This document shows, piece after piece, positions 30,018 to 38,775 of a DNA stretch of 64,000 nucleotides; the stretch's first letter is position 1, and the number at the start of each line of letters is the position of its first letter. The notes below the pieces were generated by a model. The model saw only the letters and a program-made list of their open reading frames with translations. It searched no databases and was not told the DNA's origin. Position numbers and translations under genes: made by a program. This stretch comes from an uncultured Bacteroidales bacterium (GTDB lineage Bacteria; Bacteroidota; Bacteroidia; Bacteroidales; UBA932): the NCBI GenBank assembly GCA_945487035.1, contig CALYTI010000005.1:41950-105949 (forward strand). The letters run 5' to 3'.

Positions 30018-32792
30018 CTATTTGTCTGTGAGGTCTTTGTACATCTTCATCAGAGCTGCGACGATGTCGGATTCCGTGAATGTCTTTGGGAATCCATATG
30101 CGGCCATGACTGCAGCATCGTTTGCCTGGTGGGCCTTGCGGAGTTCGATAGGCATGGTCAGCTCATCATACAAGTCTGCAAGGCTACTATCTGGGTAAAG
30201 GGCGCGGGCATCGAGAATTGCCTGTGCGGTCTGTTCAATCTTAGCCTTCTGTTCTTCGGAAGGAGTTGGCCATGGGAAGTTGTTGTAGACAATTGTATTT
30301 GAATAACTGTAGTCACTCTTCAATCTGCCGCAGATTGCCCTCATCCAAGCCATATGAACATTTGATTCCATTATTCCAAAGTGGTAGAGCGAGGCTTCCT
30401 GCATTGTAAACAACTTGTCTCCGGGAATAATATCTTTTGACAAATAGTCCATCGGGATATAGTGACGATTCTCTGAGGATACTTTTGGGATAGCGACATA
30501 ATCGCTGGAACATTCAAACGGTGCACCAAACAGCATCGGATTTTCGGCCGCCTTTATTGTGCTTGTCCTATTGCTTGCAAGTCTGAATGTCCTGACATTT
30601 TCTATACGCCTTAATACTTCTGGACATTTTCTGATTATCGACGGATCAATCCCTTTCAACCATAAACAATAGCGTGGTTTTCTGTCGATAAAGTCCTTTC
30701 CCATCATATAGAAACGCAAGCAAGGCTCAGCCTGTGCTTCTTTTTTGAGCAATGTATCTTTCTCTTCTTCGGTCAAAGTCAGATTACCATCATCAATAGG
30801 CTGGCCGCCAAGACAAATTTCCGGAACATCGGAAATAGGCTTCATTCGTTTTTCAATGAAAATGTTCGGGGCATCAAGCAAGTATCCGTTTATTGTTGAT
30901 GCAACCTTCGCACTCTCTACAGATGAGAAAATAATTTTCTGCTTTGTCGAAGGACAGAGTGAAAATCCGACTATCACGCAGTGCACTTGAGCCTTGATAC
31001 TAGCTTCGCTGTCCCACCGGAATGTCCTCCAAGCGAAATCGATGTGAACACCGTAATCTTCCATCAACGGTTTCCAAAGATTTGCAACTGCACCACCCTG
31101 GGTTATCGAGTTGGTGGAAACGAGCGCACACCGTATGTGCGTGTCTTTGATATAGTCCGTTGCTTTCTTGTACCAGCAACATACATAGTCCAAGTCTCCA
31201 ACACCGGGCCACTTTGCTCCGAAAATCTCAAGCACATCATCTTTCTGTTCCTTACCCATCCAACGAGCACCCACGAACGGTGGGTTACCCATTATGTAAT
31301 TCAGCCTTGTTGCAGGAACCACATCATTCCAGTCAATATGCAGTGCATTCCCTTCGATGATATTCTGGTACGATTCAAGAGGGAAGTAGCTCAGAGGCTC
31401 GGCAATGATGTCCTCGGTGTTCTTTTGCATCTGAGCCTCGCTGATCCATAGTGCGGTGCGGGCAACAGTCACGGCAAAGTCGTTGATCTCGATACCGTAG
31501 AACTGCTTGATGTTGACCTTAATTGGGCTGAACTCTGCACCCATATTGAGCTGTGGACCATCACCGTTACGGAGTACACGGATAATCTCGTTCTCAAGTT
31601 TGCGAAGTGACAAGAACGTCTCTGTAAGGAAGTTACCGGAGCCGCAGGCAGGATCGAGGAATGTGAGTGATGCAAGTTTGTCCTGGAGCTCTTTCAGTGT
31701 CTTCTCACGCTTGCTTCTGACAGGGATTGCAAGGGCATCCTCGAGTTCTTTCTTGAGATCATCAAGGAAGAGAGGGTCGATGAGTTTGTGAATATTCTCA
31801 ACAGAGGTGTAGTGCATTCCGCCGCTACGACGTGTCTCTGGGTTCAAGGTTGATTCGAAAACAGCACCGAATATAGTAGGAGAAATGCCGGACCAGTCAA
31901 AGTCAGCAGAACAATCCTTTTCAATAAGGGTTATGATTTCAGGGGTGAAACGAGGAATCTCGATATCCTCGTCTGAGAATAGATCTCCATGCACGTAAGG
32001 GAAGGCCGCGAGATCTTCGTCAAGATACGGATCACGTAGGGATTCCATAGTGTCAAGCACCTTGAAGAGTTCCTTGAGCGCGGAGCGTACAGTATTGCTG
32101 TGCTTGCGAAGGTAGTTGACGAACATATTCTTCTTTCCGAACAGGCTCGCATCTTCGGCATACATACAGAACACGAGACGTACGCAAAGGATGTTGAGAG
32201 AACGAAGTGTATCCGGTGAAGTGGGGTCTGCGTACTGGGCAAGGAGCATATCGTAAAGTCTGCCCACGAGGCGACCAGCTTCGATGGACAGTTCTTTTTC
32301 ACGGATGATCTTTTCGTCAGTCTCTTCGACAAGGAAGTTCAGAAGATGGTAGTCTTTGTCCAGGTTCTCCAGAAGGACGGAGAGAGGGTCATCGTGCGGA
32401 TGTTCGAGATCATAAACAAGGAACTCCTGGAAGTTGCATACGACAATCCAGCGAGGGCGCTGAGAGTTTGGGAGTTCGTTCGCATAGCGCTTTGCCTGCT
32501 CGAATGGAGTGAGCATCTTGCCATCTGACTGAGCTGCTGCCTTGCGAAGGTCTTTGCCGAGACTCTTCTGTTCAATCATCACCTTGGTTGAGCGAATATG
32601 ACCGTCGATGAAGGAAGTGTGGTCGAGTTTGACCTGCTCTTCGAATGATATGAAAGATTCAGGGTGTGCGATGCCATAAACGTCTCTGAGGAGTGAAGTC
32701 CAGAATTGCTGGCCTTCGCCTTTCTCATATCCCCTGCCACTCCAGAATTCGGCGAAGGATCTTGCTGCGTTTCTTTGCTGTACGTCGGTCAT
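30018..32792 (-). CDS. Class I SAM-dependent DNA methyltransferase, MmeI-like (single-polypeptide type IIL/IIG R-M)
   Basis: LDPACGSGNFLTETFLSLRKLE (motif I), IMGNPPFVGARWMGKEQ (motif IV), N-terminal VMIEQKS nuclease-like motif; 924 aa. Confidence 0.88.
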   Translation of the reverse strand: MTDVQQRNAARSFAEFWSGRGYEKGEGQQFWTSLLRDVYGIAHPESFISFEEQVKLDHTSFIDGHIRSTKVMIEQKSLGKDLRKAAAQSDGKMLTPFEQAKRYANELPNSQRPRWIVVCNFQEFLVYDLEHPHDDPLSVLLENLDKDYHLLNFLVEETDEKIIREKELSIEAGRLVGRLYDMLLAQYADPTSPDTLRSLNILCVRLVFCMYAEDASLFGKKNMFVNYLRKHSNTVRSALKELFKVLDTMESLRDPYLDEDLAAFPYVHGDLFSDEDIEIPRFTPEIITLIEKDCSADFDWSGISPTIFGAVFESTLNPETRRSGGMHYTSVENIHKLIDPLFLDDLKKELEDALAIPVRSKREKTLKELQDKLASLTFLDPACGSGNFLTETFLSLRKLENEIIRVLRNGDGPQLNMGAEFSPIKVNIKQFYGIEINDFAVTVARTALWISEAQMQKNTEDIIAEPLSYFPLESYQNIIEGNALHIDWNDVVPATRLNYIMGNPPFVGARWMGKEQKDDVLEIFGAKWPGVGDLDYVCCWYKKATDYIKDTHIRCALVSTNSITQGGAVANLWKPLMEDYGVHIDFAWRTFRWDSEASIKAQVHCVIVGFSLCPSTKQKIIFSSVESAKVASTINGYLLDAPNIFIEKRMKPISDVPEICLGGQPIDDGNLTLTEEEKDTLLKKEAQAEPCLRFYMMGKDFIDRKPRYCLWLKGIDPSIIRKCPEVLRRIENVRTFRLASNRTSTIKAAENPMLFGAPFECSSDYVAIPKVSSENRHYIPMDYLSKDIIPGDKLFTMQEASLYHFGIMESNVHMAWMRAICGRLKSDYSYSNTIVYNNFPWPTPSEEQKAKIEQTAQAILDARALYPDSSLADLYDELTMPIELRKAHQANDAAVMAAYGFPKTFTESDIVAALMKMYKDLTDK

Positions 32793-32918
32793 ACTATCGT
32801 GCGTAATCTCGGTTAAACTTGTAAAGTTAAGATATTTTTGGCGAACAGAATGCTATTATTGTCCCACAGGCCTTCGATATTTAAGAAAGTGAGTATATGG
32901 GATTCTTAATGAAATCCC

Positions 32919-33070
32919 TTCGCTGCGCGTGCTGCGGGAGTTGTTCGGGTAGGGTTCCATCACATTGCTGGCTAATGCCCACTGGTGATTTCCTGACGTG
33001 AGGTCAGGAAAACGGAAAGTGCTGTCAGCCGCAGCAAGCACGATTAGGACATACTCGATGAAACACTACC
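32919..33070. repeat. Composite intergenic repeat copy 3 (recO 3'-end fragment, short unit E, terminal block)
   Basis: TCGCTGCGCGTGCTGCGGGAGTTGTTCGGGTAGGGTTCCATCACATTGCTGGCTAATGCCCACTGG repeats the recO 3' end; the final block matches 23222-23266. Confidence 0.88.
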
Positions 33071-33160
33071 CAGTTTGTGTCAGTACGGCAAAAGAAAGCC
33101 ATTCTTACACAAATTGAAAAATTACTTCGTCGGATGCTTACTGTGAGACGCCAAATTATA

Positions 33161-33200
33161 GCAAGTGGCAGCGTGCTCTCAAAAGCAGCTGCCACTTTGC
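33161..33200 (-). terminator. Hairpin downstream of the BspA-like gene
   Basis: GCAAGTGGCAGC...GCAGCTGCCACTTTGC; weak T-tract on the minus strand. Confidence 0.45.
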
Positions 33201-33216
33201 ATATTAACGTCCGCTG

Positions 33217-35730
33217 TTACAGCGCGTTTGAATAGTCATAGCCGACGATACGCGACGCGTAGGACGGCCAGCTGGCCTTATAAGCTTCTTCTGAACCTAA
33301 CGGCACATAAATCGTAACTGGACATTCGGAGAATGCATATTCACCATAAGTGCTTAGCGATATGGCCTTTATATATGTGCTTGTCATGCTGCTGCAACCA
33401 AAGAATGCACCATACATAATCTTTTTAACGCTTTCTGGAATAGTGATACTTGTCAGTTTTGAGCAGTAATAGAATGCAAAGTCATTAATCTCAGTAACGC
33501 TTTCCGGAATGGTTATGCTCGTCAGGCTGCTGCATCTAGAGAATGCACCATTCATAATCTTTTTAACGCTTTCTGGAATAGTGATACTTGTCAGTTTTGA
33601 GCAGTTATAGAATGTATGTTCATTAATCTCAGTAACGCTTTCCGGAATGGTTATGCTTGTCAGGCTGGTGCAATAGTAGAATGCCTCACTTCCAATCGAA
33701 GTTATGCCTTCGTTCATCACAACGGCGGTTAAATTACTACATTCCTTGAAAGCTCTGTTTCCAATAGACGTGATACTATTTGGGAAAGTGATTTCTTTCA
33801 AACTTTCACAAGAGCTAAAATATGAATACGGTATGGTCTTTACTGACGTGAAATACTGGAACTCGTTGAAGGTCTGGAAGGTCTTATTTGACAAGGTCAT
33901 TCTGTACAAGTCGGTGACGGCGGCAGCTTCGGCGTAAGAGAGTTCACCGTCTTTGTCGGTGTCGAAAGCAGTTAGACATAGTTCCTTCATTTCGTCGTCT
34001 TCAAAGATAACGTATTTTGCGAGTTTCCAACAGCCGACGATACGCGACGCGTATTCCGGCCATCCGGCCTTATAAGCTTCTTCTGAACCTAACGGCACAT
34101 AAATCGTAGCTGGACAATTGGCGAATGCATTTGAGCCATAAGTGCTTAGAGATGTGGCCTTAAAATATATGCTTGTCAGGCTGGTGCAATCAGCAAATGC
34201 AGTAAACTCAATCGTAGTAACGTTTTCCGGAATAGTAATGCTTGTCAGGCTTGTGCAATCTTCGAATGCAGATCCCATAATCTGAGAAACGCTTTCCGGA
34301 ATAGTTATGCTTGTCAGGCTTGTGCACTTATAGAATGTATAATTAGTAATCTCAGTAACGCTTTCCGGAATGGTTATGCTCGTCAGGCTGCTGCATTCTG
34401 AGAATGCACCGTAGTCAATCGAAGTAACGCTTTCCGGAATGGTTATGCTTGTCAGGCTGGTGCAATAGTAGAATGCCTCACTTCCAATCGAAGTTATGCC
34501 TTCGTTCATCACAACGGCGGTTAAATTACTACATTCCTTGAAAGCTCTGTTTCCAATAGACGTGATACTATTTGGGAAAGTGATTTCTTTCAAACTTTCA
34601 CAAGAGCTAAAATATGAATACGGTATGGTCTTTACTGACGTGAAATACTGGAACTCGTTGAAGGTCTGGAAGGTCTTATTTGACAAGGTCATTCTGTACA
34701 AGTCGGTGACGGCGGCAGCTTCGGCGTAAGAGAGTTCACCGTCTTTGTCGGTGTCGAAAGCAGTAACACATAGTTCCTTCATTTCGTCGTCTTCAAAGAC
34801 AATGTTCTCTGTTCCGGCGGAGGTAATAGGGACGGTAACAACAGGCATTTTCAGGACTGAAGACCTTTTGATTTCATTTGAAACAGAAGCTTTTATAGGC
34901 ATCACTTTGCCTTCTGTATCAACGACCTTTACGGTAAAGCCGTTGCTGAAGACGGTAGGAGGAACGGAGATGATGAATAGTGTCGGAACGGCAGGGTCCA
35001 ACTGGACACCATCGCCGCAGTCCAGCGTAATGGTCCCGGTAGCCTCTGCGCTCATTGTTATGCTCGGAACTTTCGCTCCGGGATAAGCAGTAATGGATGA
35101 CGAGCCCGCAAGCTTTTCATTATTATTGCCTTTCAGTATTATTCTTTTCACCGCACACTCTCCGCAAAGCTGAAGTTTCAACGCTCCGTTAACGTTCTTG
35201 AACTTCAGGGAGTGATCGGATACCGAATTTGTCACCGCAACCATTGCAAACGATTCCTGCGCGAATGAATTCGCCTGATACTGCTGTGAGGAAGGGAATT
35301 GGAAGCCGGAAATGGTGTAGAATGTTGACTCCACTCCGCCTTCGGAGACGGTCTTACTGCTGCAGCCGAGGCCGTCAGAATACGGATAGACTGCAATATT
35401 TGCCGGTATCTCCATTCCGGAGGAGAATTCTCCGTTGACTTCGCTATTGTCACTTATCAAAGTAAAGATACCGCTGGAAGTTCCGTCGCATTGTTCCTTG
35501 ACCTGGTAGGTGTCAGCGACCGTTGCGCCCTGGAAAATCGCGATTTGGTCTCCTTTCGTCCAGACTATGCTGTTTTCCTCGGTCATCGAAGTCTTTGTTG
35601 GTCCATCGAAGCATTCGAGGCTGGCCACAAATTCTTCGCCCGTGTTTTGCACTGGGTTTTCGAGTATTATTTCTTGCTGGCAGGCAACGGACAATGCGAT
35701 GCCTAACGACAATATGAATATCTTTTTCAT
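33217..35730 (-). CDS. BspA-like leucine-rich-repeat (LRR_5) surface lipoprotein with EF-hand-like segments
   Basis: MKKIFILSLGIALSVACQQE lipobox; repeated CTSLTSITIPESVTSI...; DTDKDGELSYAEA twice. ORF extends to 35853. Confidence 0.88.
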   Translation of the reverse strand: MKKIFILSLGIALSVACQQEIILENPVQNTGEEFVASLECFDGPTKTSMTEENSIVWTKGDQIAIFQGATVADTYQVKEQCDGTSSGIFTLISDNSEVNGEFSSGMEIPANIAVYPYSDGLGCSSKTVSEGGVESTFYTISGFQFPSSQQYQANSFAQESFAMVAVTNSVSDHSLKFKNVNGALKLQLCGECAVKRIILKGNNNEKLAGSSSITAYPGAKVPSITMSAEATGTITLDCGDGVQLDPAVPTLFIISVPPTVFSNGFTVKVVDTEGKVMPIKASVSNEIKRSSVLKMPVVTVPITSAGTENIVFEDDEMKELCVTAFDTDKDGELSYAEAAAVTDLYRMTLSNKTFQTFNEFQYFTSVKTIPYSYFSSCESLKEITFPNSITSIGNRAFKECSNLTAVVMNEGITSIGSEAFYYCTSLTSITIPESVTSIDYGAFSECSSLTSITIPESVTEITNYTFYKCTSLTSITIPESVSQIMGSAFEDCTSLTSITIPENVTTIEFTAFADCTSLTSIYFKATSLSTYGSNAFANCPATIYVPLGSEEAYKAGWPEYASRIVGCWKLAKYVIFEDDEMKELCLTAFDTDKDGELSYAEAAAVTDLYRMTLSNKTFQTFNEFQYFTSVKTIPYSYFSSCESLKEITFPNSITSIGNRAFKECSNLTAVVMNEGITSIGSEAFYYCTSLTSITIPESVTEINEHTFYNCSKLTSITIPESVKKIMNGAFSRCSSLTSITIPESVTEINDFAFYYCSKLTSITIPESVKKIMYGAFFGCSSMTSTYIKAISLSTYGEYAFSECPVTIYVPLGSEEAYKASWPSYASRIVGYDYSNAL
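33631..33972. repeat. Near-identical internal duplication in the BspA-like gene (partner 34423-34764)
   Basis: The ORF track gives the identical 77-aa antisense peptide at 33704 and 34496 (792-bp offset); flanks extend the identity. Confidence 0.9.
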
Positions 35731-36090
35731 TGTTATAAAGGGAATTTTAGATTTGTGATTGTTAGGACCAGCTGCCGTTTTCTTCTTCGACGCGCTCAAG
35801 GGTGCTCGTACTCTGGCAAAGAACATTCTGGCAGTCCAATTCAAGCTCCTCACATTCGGGAGCAGAGTAGTGTAAGGTTTTCATTCGCGTAGGGTGTAAT
35901 TTAGTTATTGTTTACTTTTGCGTCTCGATTACCAACTCTTTCGATACTTTCTATACACCTTTTATCATTATGCAATTATCAAAATGGCGAAAGGTACGAA
36001 AGAGATTCACGCTATGCTAAACGTGCTGGAGCAGACGCTTTCTCATTTTATATTATTGTCAAAGTGAAAACAAACAAATTGGAGAATCCA

Positions 36091-36597
36091 TCATAATCCA
36101 GACATCGTTTCGCCGATTATTCTAAATGAGCGGCCATTAGGTTCAGCACTGTAGTAATACTCAAATTTGCCTCCCTTGGGATAATAGCTTAGTGACTCCG
36201 AATCTTTGTTCTCTGAAATGATAGCTGCAAAATAACCGACTATCTGCTTGTCAATTAACATGTCATGTGACTCTTTCAAGAAAAGGGCAATATTATCCTC
36301 ATATTGTTTTACAATCTCCTTTGACGTAGCAGAAAAGGCATTCACATGTAATTCATTGAATAGAGCGACACGAATTGGATTCCGTTCTATGGGTTCCACA
36401 ATGAATGGTACATTTATCTTAGCTACACTATGAATAGTCCATCCATCAACGCTACATAAATTGTTCAATGCTGTAACATGCAAATCCAAGTCAGATTCAA
36501 TTTTGTGGTCTGAAGAAAGTGTTCTGACAATTCTAGCCAATTCCCTGCTAATAGGATGGTCGACTCCAATGTTTTCAAAATAACCCATAATTTCCAA
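36091..36597 (-). CDS. Hypothetical protein (168 aa)
   Basis: Longest ORF in an AT-rich stretch; no motif recognised. Confidence 0.5.
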   Translation of the reverse strand: MEIMGYFENIGVDHPISRELARIVRTLSSDHKIESDLDLHVTALNNLCSVDGWTIHSVAKINVPFIVEPIERNPIRVALFNELHVNAFSATSKEIVKQYEDNIALFLKESHDMLIDKQIVGYFAAIISENKDSESLSYYPKGGKFEYYYSAEPNGRSFRIIGETMSGL

Positions 36598-36615
36598 TTT
36601 TTTATTTATGCCTAT

Positions 36616-36930
36616 CTATATTTGTTTGCCATCTCCTGAATGCGCACTTTCTGCCTCATTAGATAATGTCCATAAGAAATCATAGCTTGTCTTGAGATAG
36701 CGCCATTCGGTTTCGCTCATTTTTAGGGTGATTTTTTTGGCCTGTTCAATGCTGAGTATATCCCTCTGCAGCGTGCGTATAGTGTAATTGATGCCAAATT
36801 CCGACAATCCGCCCATTGCATCTATCAACTCTTCGGCGGGGATATAATTCCTGCGTCCGCTCAATTTGTTGATAATGCGGCTATATCTCGTCAGTTGGTT
36901 CATTTTTGCCATAGGGCGCAAAGTTGGCAA
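36616..36930 (-). CDS. HTH protein resembling the N-terminus of WYL-type regulators, possibly truncated
   Basis: TRYSRIINKLSGRRNYIPAEELIDAM...YTIRTLQRDI resembles WYL-regulator HTH regions; no WYL domain follows. Confidence 0.45.
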   Translation of the reverse strand: MPTLRPMAKMNQLTRYSRIINKLSGRRNYIPAEELIDAMGGLSEFGINYTIRTLQRDILSIEQAKKITLKMSETEWRYLKTSYDFLWTLSNEAESAHSGDGKQI

Positions 36931-36996
36931 CCATTGGCGACAAAATGTGTCGTTATTTAGCCTTAGTGTTCGTAATCTCCCTAGACGAACGGGTAC

Positions 36997-37318
36997 AAAA
37001 AAGACGTGGGAGTTTTACTCTTGCTTATCCCAGATCCAGGCCTTCGCTGCCAAACTCAAAGGATAAGCAACGTAGCTAGCCCACGTCAGGGATGATATAC
37101 AGTAATCTCCACGCCCAGATAACAGCGCGGATGACCGAATCGTCATCACCAGTGGACGCTCCCGTTGCGCTATCTTCTTTGAGTTTCAAATTGCGAAGTT
37201 TGGATCTAGAAGATAAACGTCAAGTAACGTCTTCGTATGTCTTTTGCCCACCCAACCCTGCAACCAGTTCCCAGAAACGGAAGTCTCCGAAAAATCCGGC
37301 CGCTGGGCTAGCTAAGCA
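36997..37318 (-). ncRNA. Putative structured ncRNA or leader RNA, ~320 nt
   Basis: Minus strand: TATATTTG -7 box at 37323-37330; 5' TAGCTAGCCC (37305-37314) complementary to GGGCTAGCTA (37073-37082); 3' hairpin GACGTGGG..TTGCTTATCC..GGATAAGCAA..CCCACGTC then TTTTTT; no good ORF. Confidence 0.55.
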
Positions 37319-37562
37319 AAGGCAAATATATGAAAATAAATCTTACAATCTCGTAAATATAAAAAAAATAGTTCGTTGCATTTATTCGCATCATAATAGG
37401 GTAGTATTTCATCGAGGGTATCCGGAGGCGGCCCTCGGGCCTCCACCACATAGTCCGCCTGTGGCGAACCACAGGAATACCGAGAAGGAAACGCGACAAA
37501 TCCATTCTTTGGCGTGTAGTTCTGCAGCCTGTTCTAATACTTCAACAGGTGGTAGTGATAGT

Positions 37563-37896
37563 TGAAATGAATGTGAACATCCGCTCGCTGCGCGTTCTGC
37601 AGAGTTGTTCGGGTAGGGTTCCATCACATTGCCGGCTAATGCCCACTGGTAATTTCCTGATGTGACAGATCAGGAAAACCGGAAGCGTCTCTGCAATTAA
37701 GTGACATCAGGAACTGCCTAATGTGCCTTTTTTGTGCTCTCAGGGCAGTTGTTCCAAATCGTTTTGGGATTAACCCCTCGTAGAAGGCCCTGAAAGGCAT
37801 GTCCATCCCAAAACGACGACTTTTTGCCTCGTTTTGGGATTCACCCCTTCTGAAAGGCCCTCCAGGGCACACCAATCCCAAAACGATTTGGAACAA
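37563..37896. repeat. Composite intergenic repeat copy 4 (recO 3'-end fragment, unit F, inverted linker and double-hairpin element H)
   Basis: GTGAACATCCGCTCGCTGCGCGTTCTGCAGAGTTGTTCGGGTAGGGTTCCATCACATTGCCGGCTAATGCCCACTGGTAATTTCCTGATGTGACAGATCAGGA matches the recO end and downstream. Confidence 0.9.
37749..37896. repeat. ~148-bp double-hairpin element H (arms CGTTTTGGGAT/ATCCCAAAACG)
   Basis: TTGTTCCAAATCG...CGATTTGGAACAA outer arms (13 bp, perfect) and two inner hairpins; GGCCC cores. Confidence 0.85.
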
Positions 37897-38117
37897 GGCT
37901 TTTCGGCCATTCTCATCACGGCCAAAGCACAAAGAACACCCCCGCAATTGCCATTTTCTGAAAAATTAGCAAAAATAGGGGGGGTAGAATTGCTATTTGA
38001 CCCTCAAGAAAGGCGAAATGGCAAAAAACAGGGGTCGGAATAAATGCTTCTATTTGTGCAGTACTAACAAAGACAACAGGTACCCACAAACAAACCAAGT
38101 ACCCACAAACCCAGATT

Positions 38118-38765
38118 ATGCTGAAAGACAACGACTACCGGCAGATACTCGAGGGCATTCGCGACGATGTCAAAGAATTCTCTTACGAAGGCAAACAGGC
38201 CGACTACATCCCGGCATTGGCACGCGTGAATCCCAACCAGTTCGGAATGTGCCTCAGACTGGTGGACGGAAAAGAATTCGCTGTAGCCCAAGCAGATACG
38301 GCATTCTCCATCCAGAGTATCTCCAAAGTCTTCGCACTCGCGATGGCAATATCCCTCAAAGGTGAAGGCATATGGTCCAGGGTCGGCAAAGAACCCTCCG
38401 GCACAGCCTTCAACTCCCTCGTGCAGCTTGAAGCCGAAAAAGGACTCCCGCGAAACCCCTTCATCAATGCCGGGGCCATGGTCATCGCCGACGTGCTCCT
38501 CTCCTCCCTGCCGGATGCCAGACAGAGTTTTCTGGACCTGATGAGGGAAATCAGCGACAACCCCGACCTGTCCTACGACGAGGAAATCGCCCTCTCCGAA
38601 AGGGAATACGGCTATCTCAATGCAGCAATAGTCAATCTGCTCAAATACCCCGGACGCTACTCCGTAGCAGTCTGGAGCCCGAGACTCAACAGCAAAGGCA
38701 ATTCGGTGATGGGAATGAAAGCCCTCGAACTGCTGACAACCAGAACGAAGGAATCCATATTCTAA
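38118..38765 (+). pseudogene. glsA: Glutaminase with an apparent in-frame internal deletion
   Basis: Glutaminase motifs AFSIQSISKVFALAMA, FINAGAMV, DEEIALSEREYGYLNAA then directly YSVAVWSPRLNSKGNSVMGMKALELLT; 215 aa versus ~300+ aa typical. Confidence 0.7.
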
Positions 38766-38775
38766 AAAAGGAGGA

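Noticed and set aside
36930-37320. Retron msr-msd ncRNA
   Set aside because: Ends are complementary as in retrons, but no reverse transcriptase is visible in the window; kept only as an unassigned ncRNA.
37092-37565. 157-aa plus-strand ORF
   Set aside because: Runs through the structured, probably non-coding region; biased composition and no motif.
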